From Planctomycetaceae bacterium (GTDB lineage: Bacteria > Planctomycetota > Planctomycetia > Pirellulales > Pirellulaceae), in the NCBI GenBank assembly GCA_020638995.1, contig JACKHM010000001.1, positions 1,550,001 to 1,614,000 on the forward strand: a stretch of DNA of 64,000 nt, in the 5' to 3' direction. Made by a program: the position numbers and the translations under genes. Below the pieces are notes generated by a model. The model was not told the origin of the DNA. It was given only the letters and a program-made list of their open reading frames with translations, and did not search any database. This document shows positions 27,301 to 35,703 of the stretch, piece after piece (within the stretch, counting starts at the first letter, position 1; every line of letters begins with the position of its first letter).

Positions 27301-27498
27301 GCCTTGAGATTCGACCGGCAGATACTGTCGTCTCGTCGAGTCATCGAAACCATAAAGTACCGAACGAACGAAGCGACCTAGCGTTGCCTTCCCTGAGCCT
27401 GCAGGACCGTGAATGACGTTGACGCCATCCGTTAAAGCATCGAGCGATAGGTCGGAGCAAGCTCCAAAACGACTGAGTCGAATGTTTCTGATTTGCAC
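24400..27498 (-). CDS. Rad50/YhaN-like coiled-coil ATPase homologue with two DUF4332 domains
   Basis: 1032 residues from GTG 27498, chosen for AAGGAGGGG just upstream. Order: an N-terminal ATPase half with P-loop GPAGSGKAT (31-39), coiled coil (about 160-560), a C-terminal half with signature-like LSDGGRD (585-591) and Walker B region PMIVSGAF (613-620), DUF4332 (about 709-834), an Arg/Ser-rich linker, and a second DUF4332 (about 885-1024). DUF4332 is a helix-hairpin-helix fold. The residue after the P-loop Lys is Ala, and the Walker B acidic pair reads Ser-Gly, so ATP hydrolysis may be lost. No SbcD/Mre11 nuclease is nearby. Confidence 0.85.
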   Translation of the reverse strand: MQIRNIRLSRFGACSDLSLDALTDGVNVIHGPAGSGKATLGRFVRSVLYGFDDSTRRQYLPVESQGFGGSIKIRTLSGNQTITRVDDGTHDGQLRIEGEGGVAIQRQHLSEIAAVPESTFDRIYAVDYRRRPGIGALIEEAHVSGFDLLGRDIDADQLSVLEQELRRQRDSLATVPRVQATHDELVSRRAELVRVIGELERALADQADEAVLTAQINRLESQLGQWQADLNKVQHELEVAESRRRHILASRNAEPTKLYSTAPLVQEYSELKAQIERWQSTLREVTARRQLLEERSERHSYRELPGKPRECLNDIEAQLDDLQSSLAEIKGSVSYEGREIHGLFTDTFAELRANVYRLCNQLNYWESTAIHRSLSGESSDLIRCEAELRLAIKGATSRKEALQREIEDTFGENCVALADWHGELCECAQHPPIKASHLVSEARTDWEHELSIVSAEIATLERRQERLVADVNDIESDLADVRAQLRHLDQVELLDQLDAKRAELRRTDQNLRDADKRRELLAQIADTEQQIAELRANSRTSALVADASEYLRRLTAGDLRKIEVAANEQVWIVDEHGRRRAYHQLSDGGRDLVYLSICLTLVDGFKARGIHVPMIVSGAFTHVDSKNVPEAAELVRDFSARGHQILLFTRHEHVASVFRLLNVPVRTLDQVVLPSAKLAGTTLTQIDDTPFDDYDDVTTNVYTLSEHQPIEEAPAIDATNAAKLRKIGVMRVGDLLRLSAKSGAAELQEYGITVDQIVSWKAQTRLLCEVPRLRGYDARILVACGITEPEQLYRLSPSELRKIVKDMAASSNGQTLLLSGTEFELSRVADWIGTRGEHSRSRNSRSHHDSERNPRRGERSSRERTSNGRSSNERDPDVVKMRTSDSEWKFYLGRNDSVVDAPSIGARTAERLEAIGIETVSDLLNANPEFVSSQLEVKRFTADVVTQWQQQTELACRVPQLRGHDAQILVALGVTDVETLAASEPHELWTLVEPFVETKEGKRIIRNGKTPDLEEVTEWVQWAQASRQLSAA

Positions 27499-27891
27499 AG
27501 GACCCCTCCTTGGGTAGTTTGCAATTCGTGTCGTCCGTTGACCGATGGACAAATAGCGGGGCAGTAAACTAGCACATCTTCCCCGAAGCACCTAGATCGA
27601 TTGACGGCAAAGTTTTTGCGTTTTCAACTGACCTCGACCAGGCCACTGGCGACCGGTTTCGACGTTCAATCCTGGCGTCCAGCCGATCTACGGGCAGCAC
27701 CGCTGAAGCCACAGCCGATTTGTCCGAACCAAGGCATCAAAGTTTTGCCACCTTGCCGAACTCAACAGACTTCCAAGAGTTGGGGCAGTGTTTGCTTGAC
27801 GCTAGCATCGCGCGACCTTAGAAACGAATAAGGCGCGCCCGCGAGTTTTATCTTCACGAGCGACCTTTCTCTTTCTCGCATATGGTGTCGC
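27499..27891. other. Divergent intergenic region
   Basis: About 390 bases between two divergent genes. It must carry both promoters. Apart from the Shine-Dalgarno of the DUF4332 gene I see no clear element and no small gene. Confidence 0.45.
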
Positions 27892-29181
27892 ATGATTCCT
27901 CGACAACGCTTAGACATCGGCCTATTCGACATTCTACTTGGGATTGGATATTGCTTTTGGCCAGGTAGTCGTACTCGAACGCAACAAGGTCTGGGCAATC
28001 TTTGGTCTTCGTCATCGGATACGGTTGTATGCCTGGCCGAGCGAAGCGGCTTTGATCTGATACTCGATGCGCTCGACCTACCGCGCGGCAGCGAAATACT
28101 GATTTCCGCCATGAACATTCGGTCGATGTTTGAGGTGATTGAACGCCATGGGCTAGTCGCAGTACCGATTGACTTGGATATGGCGACACTTGCCATGAAA
28201 CGAGAGGAGTTGGACCGGGCAGTCAACAAGAATACGAAAGCAATTCTGTTCGCGCAGCTGTTTGGCAGTCGACTGCCGATGGATGAAGTTATCGAATTTG
28301 CACGCGAGCACAATTTGTTCGTGTTTGAAGATTGTGCTCAGTCATTTGCTGGCGATAAATACACCGGCCATGTTGAGTCGGATGTCACGATGGTTAGCTT
28401 CGGCCCGATCAAGACTTGCTCGACAATTATGGGCGGAATCCTGCGGTTCAAGGACCATGACTTGGCCAAAGAAGTCGCACGACGGCAGGAAGACTTGCCT
28501 CTGCATAGCCGTTGGAATTATCTATTTTGGCTTCTGCATTTCGCAAAGCTAAAGACGCTCTCCGCTCGCAGCTTGTTCACTGTCGTGATGTGGATTGCGC
28601 ACCGCTTGGGCGTCCAAGACAAAAAGCTGAATGACGCGGTTCGCGTCTTTGGGGGCGCCGATGAAGTCAAGAAGTTTCGACGCAAGCCGAGCTATCCGAT
28701 GCTGGCTCTACTCGAACATCGACTAAAGAACTTTGATGCCGCTAGTATTGAACAGCGAAATGCGGCGGCACGCACAATTATAGACCGCCTCCCGCTTTTC
28801 CTCCGCCGCCCCGGTGAAGATGCGCCGGTTCACAACCATTGGATATTTCCTGTCGAAGTTTCTGACCCCGTCGGACTGATGAAGCATCTTCGAACATTGG
28901 GGTTCGACTCGATCAACGGTTACGGTAGCTTCATCATTCCGGAACCACCTTTGGGATTCGAGGACTTTCTCGCTTTAGAAGCAAGAAACATGATGGAGAA
29001 TGTTCTCTATCTGCCCGTGCATACCGGCGTATCTGAATCGGAATTGATTCGACTGGCCGAAGCAATTTCAGACTTCGAACACGCAAGCCGCTACACAGCG
29101 GAACACCCAGTTTCGGCCCCAAACACGCAACCGACTCGCGATGGCCACGATACAGGATCAGTCGCGGAGAGAAGCAATTGA
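27892..29181 (+). CDS. DegT/DnrJ/EryC1-type PLP protein, divergent
   Basis: 429 residues. The fold is recognisable from ILISAMNIRSMFEVIERHG, VFEDCAQSFAG and the PLP-lysine segment VSFGPIKTCSTIMGG. It is more divergent than the other DegT gene in the window. The middle (about 205-245) is unusually hydrophobic, WLLHFAKL and SLFTVVMWIAH, suggesting membrane association. Substrate unknown; no sugar-nucleotide genes adjoin. Confidence 0.82.
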   Translation: MIPRQRLDIGLFDILLGIGYCFWPGSRTRTQQGLGNLWSSSSDTVVCLAERSGFDLILDALDLPRGSEILISAMNIRSMFEVIERHGLVAVPIDLDMATLAMKREELDRAVNKNTKAILFAQLFGSRLPMDEVIEFAREHNLFVFEDCAQSFAGDKYTGHVESDVTMVSFGPIKTCSTIMGGILRFKDHDLAKEVARRQEDLPLHSRWNYLFWLLHFAKLKTLSARSLFTVVMWIAHRLGVQDKKLNDAVRVFGGADEVKKFRRKPSYPMLALLEHRLKNFDAASIEQRNAAARTIIDRLPLFLRRPGEDAPVHNHWIFPVEVSDPVGLMKHLRTLGFDSINGYGSFIIPEPPLGFEDFLALEARNMMENVLYLPVHTGVSESELIRLAEAISDFEHASRYTAEHPVSAPNTQPTRDGHDTGSVAERSN

Positions 29182-29197
29182 TCGATATGGCGACGTA

Positions 29198-29761
29198 CTA
29201 GACGATGACACTCGTCAGTTCGAGAAAACTTGGGTGCTGGCGGATCGCATCAAAATCGGTTTCTTTAGCGACCAGTTCCTTGTAGCAAGGATCGATATCG
29301 AATGCTCGAGCCAAATAGGCGATGGCGAGCTTCGCGTTATTCGCCAAGCTCCAGTAGCAGGCCAGATTGTAGTAAATGATCGCATGATCGGGAGCAACGG
29401 ACAATGCTTCTTCGAGCGATTGTATCGCGAGGTCCAGACGCCCAACTCGCTTTTGACACCAACCCAATGCCAGCCAAGTGTGAAGATTATCAGGATTCAC
29501 CTCGGTCGCTTCTTCCAGCCACTGTATCGCCTCGTGATGTCGCTCCATGACGCGATATGCTTGCCCTCGAAGATAGAACAAGTCTTCTCGGTCCACCCCC
29601 TCCGTCTTGATCGCATCCAAAACTCTTAGAGTCCGCTGCGCGAGTTGATCTCGAAGTTCTCGCTGCAATGGCAACTCGTCCGCGCAAGACGTCACTAAAT
29701 CGAGATAGCCTTCAGCCTCTCGAAGAAGTTGCTGTCGCTTGGTGCGGTCGTAGTCAACCAC
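29198..29761 (-). CDS. TPR-repeat protein
   Basis: 187 residues with three or four tetratricopeptide units between about 65 and 165, with the W-LG-Y-A-P pattern visible in WLALGWCQKRVGRLDLAIQSLEEALSVAPDH. No signal peptide, so a cytoplasmic protein-protein adaptor. Its end abuts the convergent DegT-like gene (17 bp). Confidence 0.85.
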   Translation of the reverse strand: MVDYDRTKRQQLLREAEGYLDLVTSCADELPLQRELRDQLAQRTLRVLDAIKTEGVDREDLFYLRGQAYRVMERHHEAIQWLEEATEVNPDNLHTWLALGWCQKRVGRLDLAIQSLEEALSVAPDHAIIYYNLACYWSLANNAKLAIAYLARAFDIDPCYKELVAKETDFDAIRQHPSFLELTSVIV

Positions 29762-30006
29762 GATCTTGCTCCGGATGGAACGGATGACGAGTTGTCTTGC
29801 GTTTCAGCCATCAAACATCATCAATTCTAACCACCGAGGTCTCGATTCCAAACAATAGTTGACAAACGCTTTGAAAAAGGAAAAGAATTCTTTCGGCGCA
29901 ATCGTTAAGACACTTGACTTCAAGCCAGAGCGACACTTTGAAAAATCCGGTCGTAGCAGTTGCGTAGGAACGAAGCGCCAACGCCAATCTTCCGCCAACT
30001 CGCTCA

Positions 30007-30933
30007 TTACGCCGAGTGTTCTGCGGTGAGATCGACTTCGGTGGCGAGCCATCCAGCCAATGGTTTCGCGGGTGCAGAAAGCTTTAGCACGGGCGCGAAC
30101 TCCGCAAATTCGTCGTCGATCGCCTTAAAAAACGCTGCGGCTGGCGCAGCCTGAGGTGGGGCACAACTCTTGTACGCCGCAAGGAATCGATCGCGTTCAA
30201 ACCACTCCGTGTCAACAGCACTCGGCAGGAGCGCCGAGAGGCTAACCGCTAGAGCGGCAGGATTCCGTGAGGGATTGGCGATTTGGTCACCGAGCGAACC
30301 ATGGCTCTCAATAAGTGACGCGAACGCTTCGGGAAGGTGCCAGCCCCGAGCAATCAGAGCGCCAGCTTCTGCGTGCGTCCAGCCAAAAGTGCTCGCTTCG
30401 AGTTGCGACAATCCAACTTCCCCTCCAAGGCGTTGTTCCAGAAGCGATTCATATTCGCCCGGTAGTTCTTTTGCCAACAGCGGCACTGCCATATCTTGAA
30501 GCAAGGCTGCTGCAAACAAGTCTTCAGCGTCGGCAAGGCCGAGCAGCTTGCCGAAGCGACGCGCGAAGACAGCCCGACGAAGCGAGTCTTGCCACAAACT
30601 CTTTAAGTCAAATGGGCCACAGCGTGGGTTTGGCATCAGGCTGAAGACAGCACTCCAAAGTGCAAAGTTTTTGATCGTACGAATTCCTACAAGCGCGATT
30701 GCAAGCTTGATACTAGATATCTCGTTGGATAGTCCAAAGTAAGACGAGTTAACAAATCGAAGCACTTGGCCTGTCAGACCGGGGTCGGACTCGATCGGAA
30801 TGGCGAAATCCGTCGACGCATTGCTTGGATCTTGCGAGAGCTCCAACAAACGAATCGCGCTCTGCGGCAACGCTGGAAGTTGAGCGCCTGTTAATAATTT
30901 CCGAAGCTGCAGATTATCTTTTGCGACTGCCAT
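30007..30933 (-). CDS. HDOD-domain signalling protein
   Basis: 308 residues with an HDOD domain across about 15-215: LPALPQSAIRLLELSQDP, then SDPGLTGQVLRFVNSSYFG. HDOD lacks the full HD metal site and is a regulatory module in motility, adhesion and chemotaxis signalling. No output domain attached. A perfect short dyad lies 54 bp upstream. Confidence 0.9.
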   Translation of the reverse strand: MAVAKDNLQLRKLLTGAQLPALPQSAIRLLELSQDPSNASTDFAIPIESDPGLTGQVLRFVNSSYFGLSNEISSIKLAIALVGIRTIKNFALWSAVFSLMPNPRCGPFDLKSLWQDSLRRAVFARRFGKLLGLADAEDLFAAALLQDMAVPLLAKELPGEYESLLEQRLGGEVGLSQLEASTFGWTHAEAGALIARGWHLPEAFASLIESHGSLGDQIANPSRNPAALAVSLSALLPSAVDTEWFERDRFLAAYKSCAPPQAAPAAAFFKAIDDEFAEFAPVLKLSAPAKPLAGWLATEVDLTAEHSA

Positions 30934-31290
30934 TTAAGTGCCCCTGCCTGACGTGAAGCGATGCGCCGGACTCGAACGGCTATACCGTGAGAGAGATTCT
31001 CTCACTGAAACATACGTCATGTGTTCTACATCGACAAACAAATCTCATCGGCCAAGACGGTCAAACAATCGCAGCGAGCTAGCTGTGTCGATGTGTTGCA
31101 TTTTCACATCATGACGTCGTTGCGATCCGTCAACATCTCAGCACATTTGCAAAGTCTGGCACTCACAAATCCCATATTCTGCTTGAACTTGTACCACCGC
31201 GGCACGTTTTCCCAGCAGTTGGCGCGGTCCTTGCGAAGATAAGGACAACTTGCTCATCGCCCATCTCTGCTCGCCGTATTCGAGGCCTCC
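30934..31290. other. Intergenic region upstream of the HDOD gene
   Basis: About 355 bases. The only clear structure is the dyad at 30987-31005. No RNA gene or coding frame with a ribosome site is evident. Confidence 0.4.
30987..31005. promoter_or_regulatory. Perfect dyad upstream of the HDOD gene
   Basis: GTGAGAGA-GAT-TCTCTCAC, 8-bp arms. Position suits an operator for the reverse HDOD gene; a hairpin in RNA is equally possible. Confidence 0.3.
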
Positions 31291-31590
31291 GTGGGTCGCT
31301 CCTATCAGTTCGCGTTGCTCGCTTTGGGATTCGTCGTATTAGTATCGATACCCCAAAACGCTTTCGTCCGTGGCGATGAAACGGTCCGCATCCGTCCTAT
31401 CGGGTGGCGACGTACGGCATGCGGTTGGGAGGATACTTCTTGCTGGCACCTTGATTTTCGTATCAAGTCGCGTCCCACCCCTGTCGCCGCAGTGCATCCG
31501 CTGGTGCTCGCCTCACTTGAGCTAATGATTTCGGTTGGTGTGCTGGTGATTGGCTCGCCACCGTATCCAAGAATTCGGCGAAAAGCGTAA
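31291..31590 (+). CDS. Possible small secreted or membrane protein
   Basis: 99 residues from GTG. The N-terminus resembles a signal peptide (FALLALGFVVLVSIPQNAFVRG) and a second hydrophobic stretch lies near 75-90. Two Cys near 44 and 51. No good Shine-Dalgarno and no recognised family; codon use resembles its neighbours. Could be spurious. Confidence 0.38.
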   Translation: MGRSYQFALLALGFVVLVSIPQNAFVRGDETVRIRPIGWRRTACGWEDTSCWHLDFRIKSRPTPVAAVHPLVLASLELMISVGVLVIGSPPYPRIRRKA

Positions 31591-31723
31591 ATACTGGGCT
31601 GCCGCACGAGAAAGTCTCCGTTCATTTTTTCGAGTTTTTTGTACGGAAACACCCCTCGGTTCGCACTATTAGCTTACAGACAGTTGAATTCTTGATTTAG
31701 TCTGGCAGGAATGAGCGGAACCT

Positions 31724-33922
31724 ATGCGACTGACTTTGCGAACGATGCTTGCCTATTTGGACGATGTCCTCGATCCGGCGGATGCCCTCGAGTTAGAGCA
31801 GAAGATCGAAGAGAGCAGCTTTGCTAGCGGACTTGTTCATCGTGTACGCGACTCGATGCGGCGCATGCGCCTCGGGGCGCCAAAGTTGGACGGGCGTGGC
31901 CTAGGTTTAGATCCGAACACGGTAGCAGATTATTTAGACAGTACGTTGGCTCCTGAACGAGTGCCAGAGTTTGAAAAGGTCTGTCTTGAGTCAGACGTCC
32001 ACTTGGCCGAAGTGGCTTCCTGCCATCAGATACTGACCTTAGTTCTAGGCGAGCCGGCGGAGGTTGACAGCGCAATGCGCGAGCGTGCCTATCGAATCGG
32101 GCACGCTGACAATCGCCAACCAAAGGCGGCGGGCAATGGTGCGGCGTCAACCAAATCTCAAGTTGCTCCGAGTGGTTCGGATGCCAATTTGCAACCTGCG
32201 GTCACGCCCGCCAAGGCACAACGACCTTCGCAATTGTCAACCAAATCGCTCGCGATCACGATGCTACTTGGTTTCTTAGTCGCAGTCATCGCGCTACAAT
32301 CGGTGGGCGTAGAAAGGCTCCGTGGATTAATTGGAATGTCTTCACGGCAGGTCGTCGAATCGACTTCGCCGGTAGTCACGCCAGATCCCGAAACTGAACG
32401 ACCATCTCCTCCGCCGAAAGAAGTGGAAACGAAAACATCGACAGAACCAGCCGCAACAGCGTTGCGGCCCGGTGATACCAGTTCAGAAGTAACTGAATCG
32501 CCAGTTGAGTCTCGCCCGGTCGCTTCGGAGGAGTTGGACACTACCACAGCCCCTAGTGCGATGAACTCAGCGAACTCCGCCGTGGTTGCTCGACCGACAC
32601 ACGGCGGGAATGAGCTACCGCCGAGAATGGATGTTGCCCCACCGATTGAAGAAGGGGCAGGCAAGGTTGAACCTACAGAAAAGAAGAACGTCGATGAAGT
32701 TGGGGCCGTCGCCCCAATCGAGCCTGCGAAACACCTTCCGATCGGTCGATATATCTCGGAAGAGCAAGTTCTGGCACGTTTTGATGAAACAGCAGGCGAT
32801 TGGTTCCGAATCGAGCCCGACTCGCCTTTAGTCTCGGGCCAGCGCTTCATTGTACTGCCAACTTACCGTCCACAACTGTTGCTGACGCCTGACATTAAAG
32901 TTACTCTCGCGGGCGAGTCGCATCTTCGATTAGGCCAAACAACAGATGAAGGAGCCCCTGTTCTTGGGATCGAATCGGGTCGGGCAATCGTCGTTCCGCT
33001 TGGTGAGCCAGAAGCAGCTGTACGGTTGGAGACGGCTGTACATGCGGGAACGATATCGTTCGCCGATGCGGATTCCGTGTTGGCCATCGACGTAATGAAA
33101 TACTTGCCGCCGGGCCAAAGCCCAGAGCTAGAGCCGGCAATTGAAATCATTCAGATTTTCGCCCTGAGCGGGCAGCTGGTTTGGAGCGAGGAGGGCAGTG
33201 GCAGCGAGATGATGATCATCGGCGGACAAGTTCTAACGATGGACGGAGAAGGTAAGCCGGGCCTATTTGAAATCGATGAAGTTCCAGGCTGGATCACGGG
33301 CAAGGACTTAGCGGATATTGATCGGCTGGCCTCTACCGAATTGCGTCGAGATTTGGCCGCAGAACGACCGTTGAGCCTCTCGCTTCTGGAACGCACTGAG
33401 TTCCGTCAAGTCGAGGTCCGCTCTTTGGCTTGTCGTTCGCTGTGTTCGCTCGACATGTTCGATTCAGCCATCAACGCTCTAGATGGGCCGGGGCTCCGGT
33501 CCTACTGGTACGCACAATTCGATGCAATTCGTCATGCAATGAGTCGCAATCCACAATCAGCGGCGAAGTTGCAGCGTGCCCTCGAGAAGCTGACCGGCGA
33601 TGACGCTGGGTTGATGTACGAGTTGTTGTGCGGATTCAGTCCCGAACAATTGGCTGCCGGCGGGGCTAAAGAATTGGTCGATGCGCTCGAGCACGAACGT
33701 GTTAGTGTTCGAGTTTTGGCGTATGAGAATCTACGCCGAATTACGGATAAGACTCAGCTATTCCGCCCTGAACAGCCTCCCGCTCAGCAAAAAGGTGAGG
33801 TCATGAAGTGGCGTCGCAACCTTGAAGCGGGTGGAATCGTCTACCTTCACGTGCCGAACCCACTCCCGTCTCGGCGTGCTGTCATCGCTTCGGCCGACGA
33901 AGCTACGCCATCCAGTGAGTAA
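31724..33922 (+). CDS. Large single-pass membrane protein with FecR-like part
   Basis: 732 residues. An N-terminal cytoplasmic part of two similar helical units (LAYLDDVLDPADALELEQKIEES, then VADYLDSTLAPERVPEFEKVC) resembles anti-sigma-factor N-termini but lacks zinc ligands. A transmembrane helix lies near 178-195 and a Pro/Thr/Glu-rich linker at 200-330. A beta-rich region with KVTLAGESHLRLG and ESGRAIVVPLGEPEAAVRLE recalls FecR-type domains. The C-terminus is helical. Probably an envelope sensor or scaffold; no sigma factor adjoins. Confidence 0.75.
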   Translation: MRLTLRTMLAYLDDVLDPADALELEQKIEESSFASGLVHRVRDSMRRMRLGAPKLDGRGLGLDPNTVADYLDSTLAPERVPEFEKVCLESDVHLAEVASCHQILTLVLGEPAEVDSAMRERAYRIGHADNRQPKAAGNGAASTKSQVAPSGSDANLQPAVTPAKAQRPSQLSTKSLAITMLLGFLVAVIALQSVGVERLRGLIGMSSRQVVESTSPVVTPDPETERPSPPPKEVETKTSTEPAATALRPGDTSSEVTESPVESRPVASEELDTTTAPSAMNSANSAVVARPTHGGNELPPRMDVAPPIEEGAGKVEPTEKKNVDEVGAVAPIEPAKHLPIGRYISEEQVLARFDETAGDWFRIEPDSPLVSGQRFIVLPTYRPQLLLTPDIKVTLAGESHLRLGQTTDEGAPVLGIESGRAIVVPLGEPEAAVRLETAVHAGTISFADADSVLAIDVMKYLPPGQSPELEPAIEIIQIFALSGQLVWSEEGSGSEMMIIGGQVLTMDGEGKPGLFEIDEVPGWITGKDLADIDRLASTELRRDLAAERPLSLSLLERTEFRQVEVRSLACRSLCSLDMFDSAINALDGPGLRSYWYAQFDAIRHAMSRNPQSAAKLQRALEKLTGDDAGLMYELLCGFSPEQLAAGGAKELVDALEHERVSVRVLAYENLRRITDKTQLFRPEQPPAQQKGEVMKWRRNLEAGGIVYLHVPNPLPSRRAVIASADEATPSSE

Positions 33923-34199
33923 CCCATCGGGGCGATAAGCATTTTTTCTGGGATCCGCCCGACGAATCACTGGTCCTCGTTCGTCGTTAAGCCGCAATCA
34001 TCCCGGCGGCGAAGCTCAACTAGCCCCTTCCGGTCGCCAACGGAATGGGTAGACTAGGGCAGGCGGATTCATAACTTCCACGATGTTTTGGATTTGTAGC
34101 GAGCCCTCGGCCCGGATAGAATGGACCGCCTGGATGACGTTGTTTATGCTACACTAAGGTTAAGCAGGCTTTGGGTTTACAGGGCAAGGAGATTACTGC

Positions 34200-34565
34200 G
34201 TGCAGGTCATTGTATCGGCCAGACATGGTCAGTTGAGTGCGGCGACTCAAGAGAGAGTTACCGAAAAGGTCGAGAAATTGCGTCGATTCTTCGACCGCAT
34301 CACTCGAATCGAAGTCACCGTAAACCTTGAGAACCGTGAAGCGCCTGACCTTGAGGTCTGCGTGTCGGCAGAGCACACCTCGGACTTCGTTGCATCCGAC
34401 ACGGGCGAGCTTTCTGCTGCGCTGGACAGCGTGATCCACAAATTGGAGCAGCAGCTGAGAAAGCACAAAGAGAAAATTCAAGATGGGCATCGCAAACCTG
34501 GGCGAAAACAGCTTGAGCCACCTGCCATAGGCGGTACGGCGGGCACAGACGAAGCCAAGCAATAA
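34200..34565 (+). CDS. hpf: Ribosome hibernation promoting factor
   Basis: 121 residues, HPF/RaiA (S30AE) family, which silences or dimerises 70S ribosomes in slow growth. The N-terminal 95 residues carry the beta-alpha-beta fold (QVIVSARHGQLS, then VEKLRRFFDRITRIEVTVNLE). The tail is short and the long-form C-terminal dimerisation domain is absent. GTG start with AAGGAG upstream. First of a run with ptsN, ptsH and ptsI, the same partnership seen next to rpoN in proteobacteria, but rpoN is missing here. Confidence 0.92.
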   Translation: MQVIVSARHGQLSAATQERVTEKVEKLRRFFDRITRIEVTVNLENREAPDLEVCVSAEHTSDFVASDTGELSAALDSVIHKLEQQLRKHKEKIQDGHRKPGRKQLEPPAIGGTAGTDEAKQ

Positions 34566-34627
34566 AACCGCGCCGCGCGGATCTTTGAATGAACCGCGTC
34601 CATTAGAAAAACAGAGGATACTTGGCA

Positions 34628-35104
34628 ATGAAATTCTCAGACTTCATGAACGTGAAGGCCATCAAATCGGAACTGGTGGCGGATGATAAAGAAGGCGTAA
34701 TCAACGAACTGGTTGGAGCGTTGGTCGATGCTGGAGCGATTAAGGAAGATGAGCGAGATAGCATCGTAAAAGCCATTATGAAACGCGAAGAGCTCGGCAG
34801 CACGGGAATCGGGCGCGGCGTTGCCGTGCCTCACACAAAGCATCCCAGCGTGGATCAACTCGTAGGTACTGTCGGCGTTAGCAGTGAAGGCGTCGATTTC
34901 AACAGCCTGGACGGCGAAAAGGTGCAACTTTTGTTCCTTCTTGTCTCCCCGCCAGATCGTCCGGGCGACCACCTGCGAGCCCTTGAGAACATCTCGCGCC
35001 AATTGCGCGACGATACATTCTGTCGGTTCCTGAAGCAGTCCAAGAACGCTGATGACATCCAGCAATTATTGGAAGAGGCAGACAACAACCAATTTGTGTC
35101 GTAG
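34628..35104 (+). CDS. ptsN: PTS IIA domain protein (PtsN / EIIA-Ntr type)
   Basis: 158 residues, fructose/nitrogen-type IIA with active His69 in GVAVPHTK. No attached IIB or IIC. EIIA-Ntr proteins are regulatory phospho-acceptors. ATG 34628 has AGAGGA nine bases upstream; TTG 34622 is too close. Lies 62 bp after hpf and before HPr. Confidence 0.92.
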   Translation: MKFSDFMNVKAIKSELVADDKEGVINELVGALVDAGAIKEDERDSIVKAIMKREELGSTGIGRGVAVPHTKHPSVDQLVGTVGVSSEGVDFNSLDGEKVQLLFLLVSPPDRPGDHLRALENISRQLRDDTFCRFLKQSKNADDIQQLLEEADNNQFVS

Positions 35105-35214
35105 TTACTCACTCGTAGTAAATTCGAACGAATTTGGGACGCAAAAGAGTACGTTCAGCCGGCTCGATTTTTGAGCATAGCTGTTCGTAAGCTTCGAGAG
35201 GTGCAAATTTGGCG

Positions 35215-35541
35215 ATGGCCAGCAAGTCAGGTTCGAGAATTGTGACCGTCACAAATCCGGAGGGCTTACACCTTCGACCTGCAAATGCGCTAGCATCGCT
35301 CGCAAAAGATTTCAGTAGCGCGGTGCAAGTCTCTCATCGTGGCGAGACCGTGGATGGCAAAAGCATTATGTCCCTGGCGACATTGGGAGCCGGACAAGGT
35401 GTTCGACTTACTATTTTTGCCACGGGTGAAGATGCCGAAGAAGCACTCGATGCAATCGAAGCTTTGTTTGCAGACGGTTTTGGCGAGAATCACGATCAGA
35501 CGCAAGAAACGAATCAGACTCAGGTAGGTAACGACCCTTAG
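35215..35541 (+). CDS. ptsH: HPr phosphocarrier
   Basis: 108 residues. Phospho-acceptor His19 in GLHLRPANA; a serine (Ser50, GKSIMS) at the place phosphorylated by HPr kinase in Gram-positives and many others. A Gln/Asn-rich tail of about 20 residues extends beyond the normal 85-90. TTG 35209 has slightly better ribosome-site spacing and is an alternative start. HPr kinase is not in the window. Confidence 0.93.
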   Translation: MASKSGSRIVTVTNPEGLHLRPANALASLAKDFSSAVQVSHRGETVDGKSIMSLATLGAGQGVRLTIFATGEDAEEALDAIEALFADGFGENHDQTQETNQTQVGNDP

Positions 35542-35703
35542 TAACGCCCTTCGGCGGTAATTCCCCGATGATGAGTGCTATTGCGGTTTCGTTTCCTTAA
35601 ACGACAAGACAAACAATGAGATGGTGAGCGAGTCCGCAGAGCGAGAATGATCATTCGATTGAAAAACGGATCATAATTGGCCGCGGTCGCCGCCGAAGTC
35701 GCA

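Noticed and set aside
24400..27498. Active Rad50/SbcC of a nuclease complex
   Set aside because: No SbcD/Mre11 neighbour, no canonical CxxC zinc hook, and altered Walker A and B residues.
22094..29181. Surface polysaccharide biosynthesis cluster based on two DegT proteins
   Set aside because: No glycosyltransferase, nucleotide-sugar or flippase gene between or around them.
32158..32850. Reverse open frame of 230 codons inside the large membrane protein gene
   Set aside because: Ser/Thr/Gly-rich shadow of the Pro/Thr/Glu linker; no supporting context.
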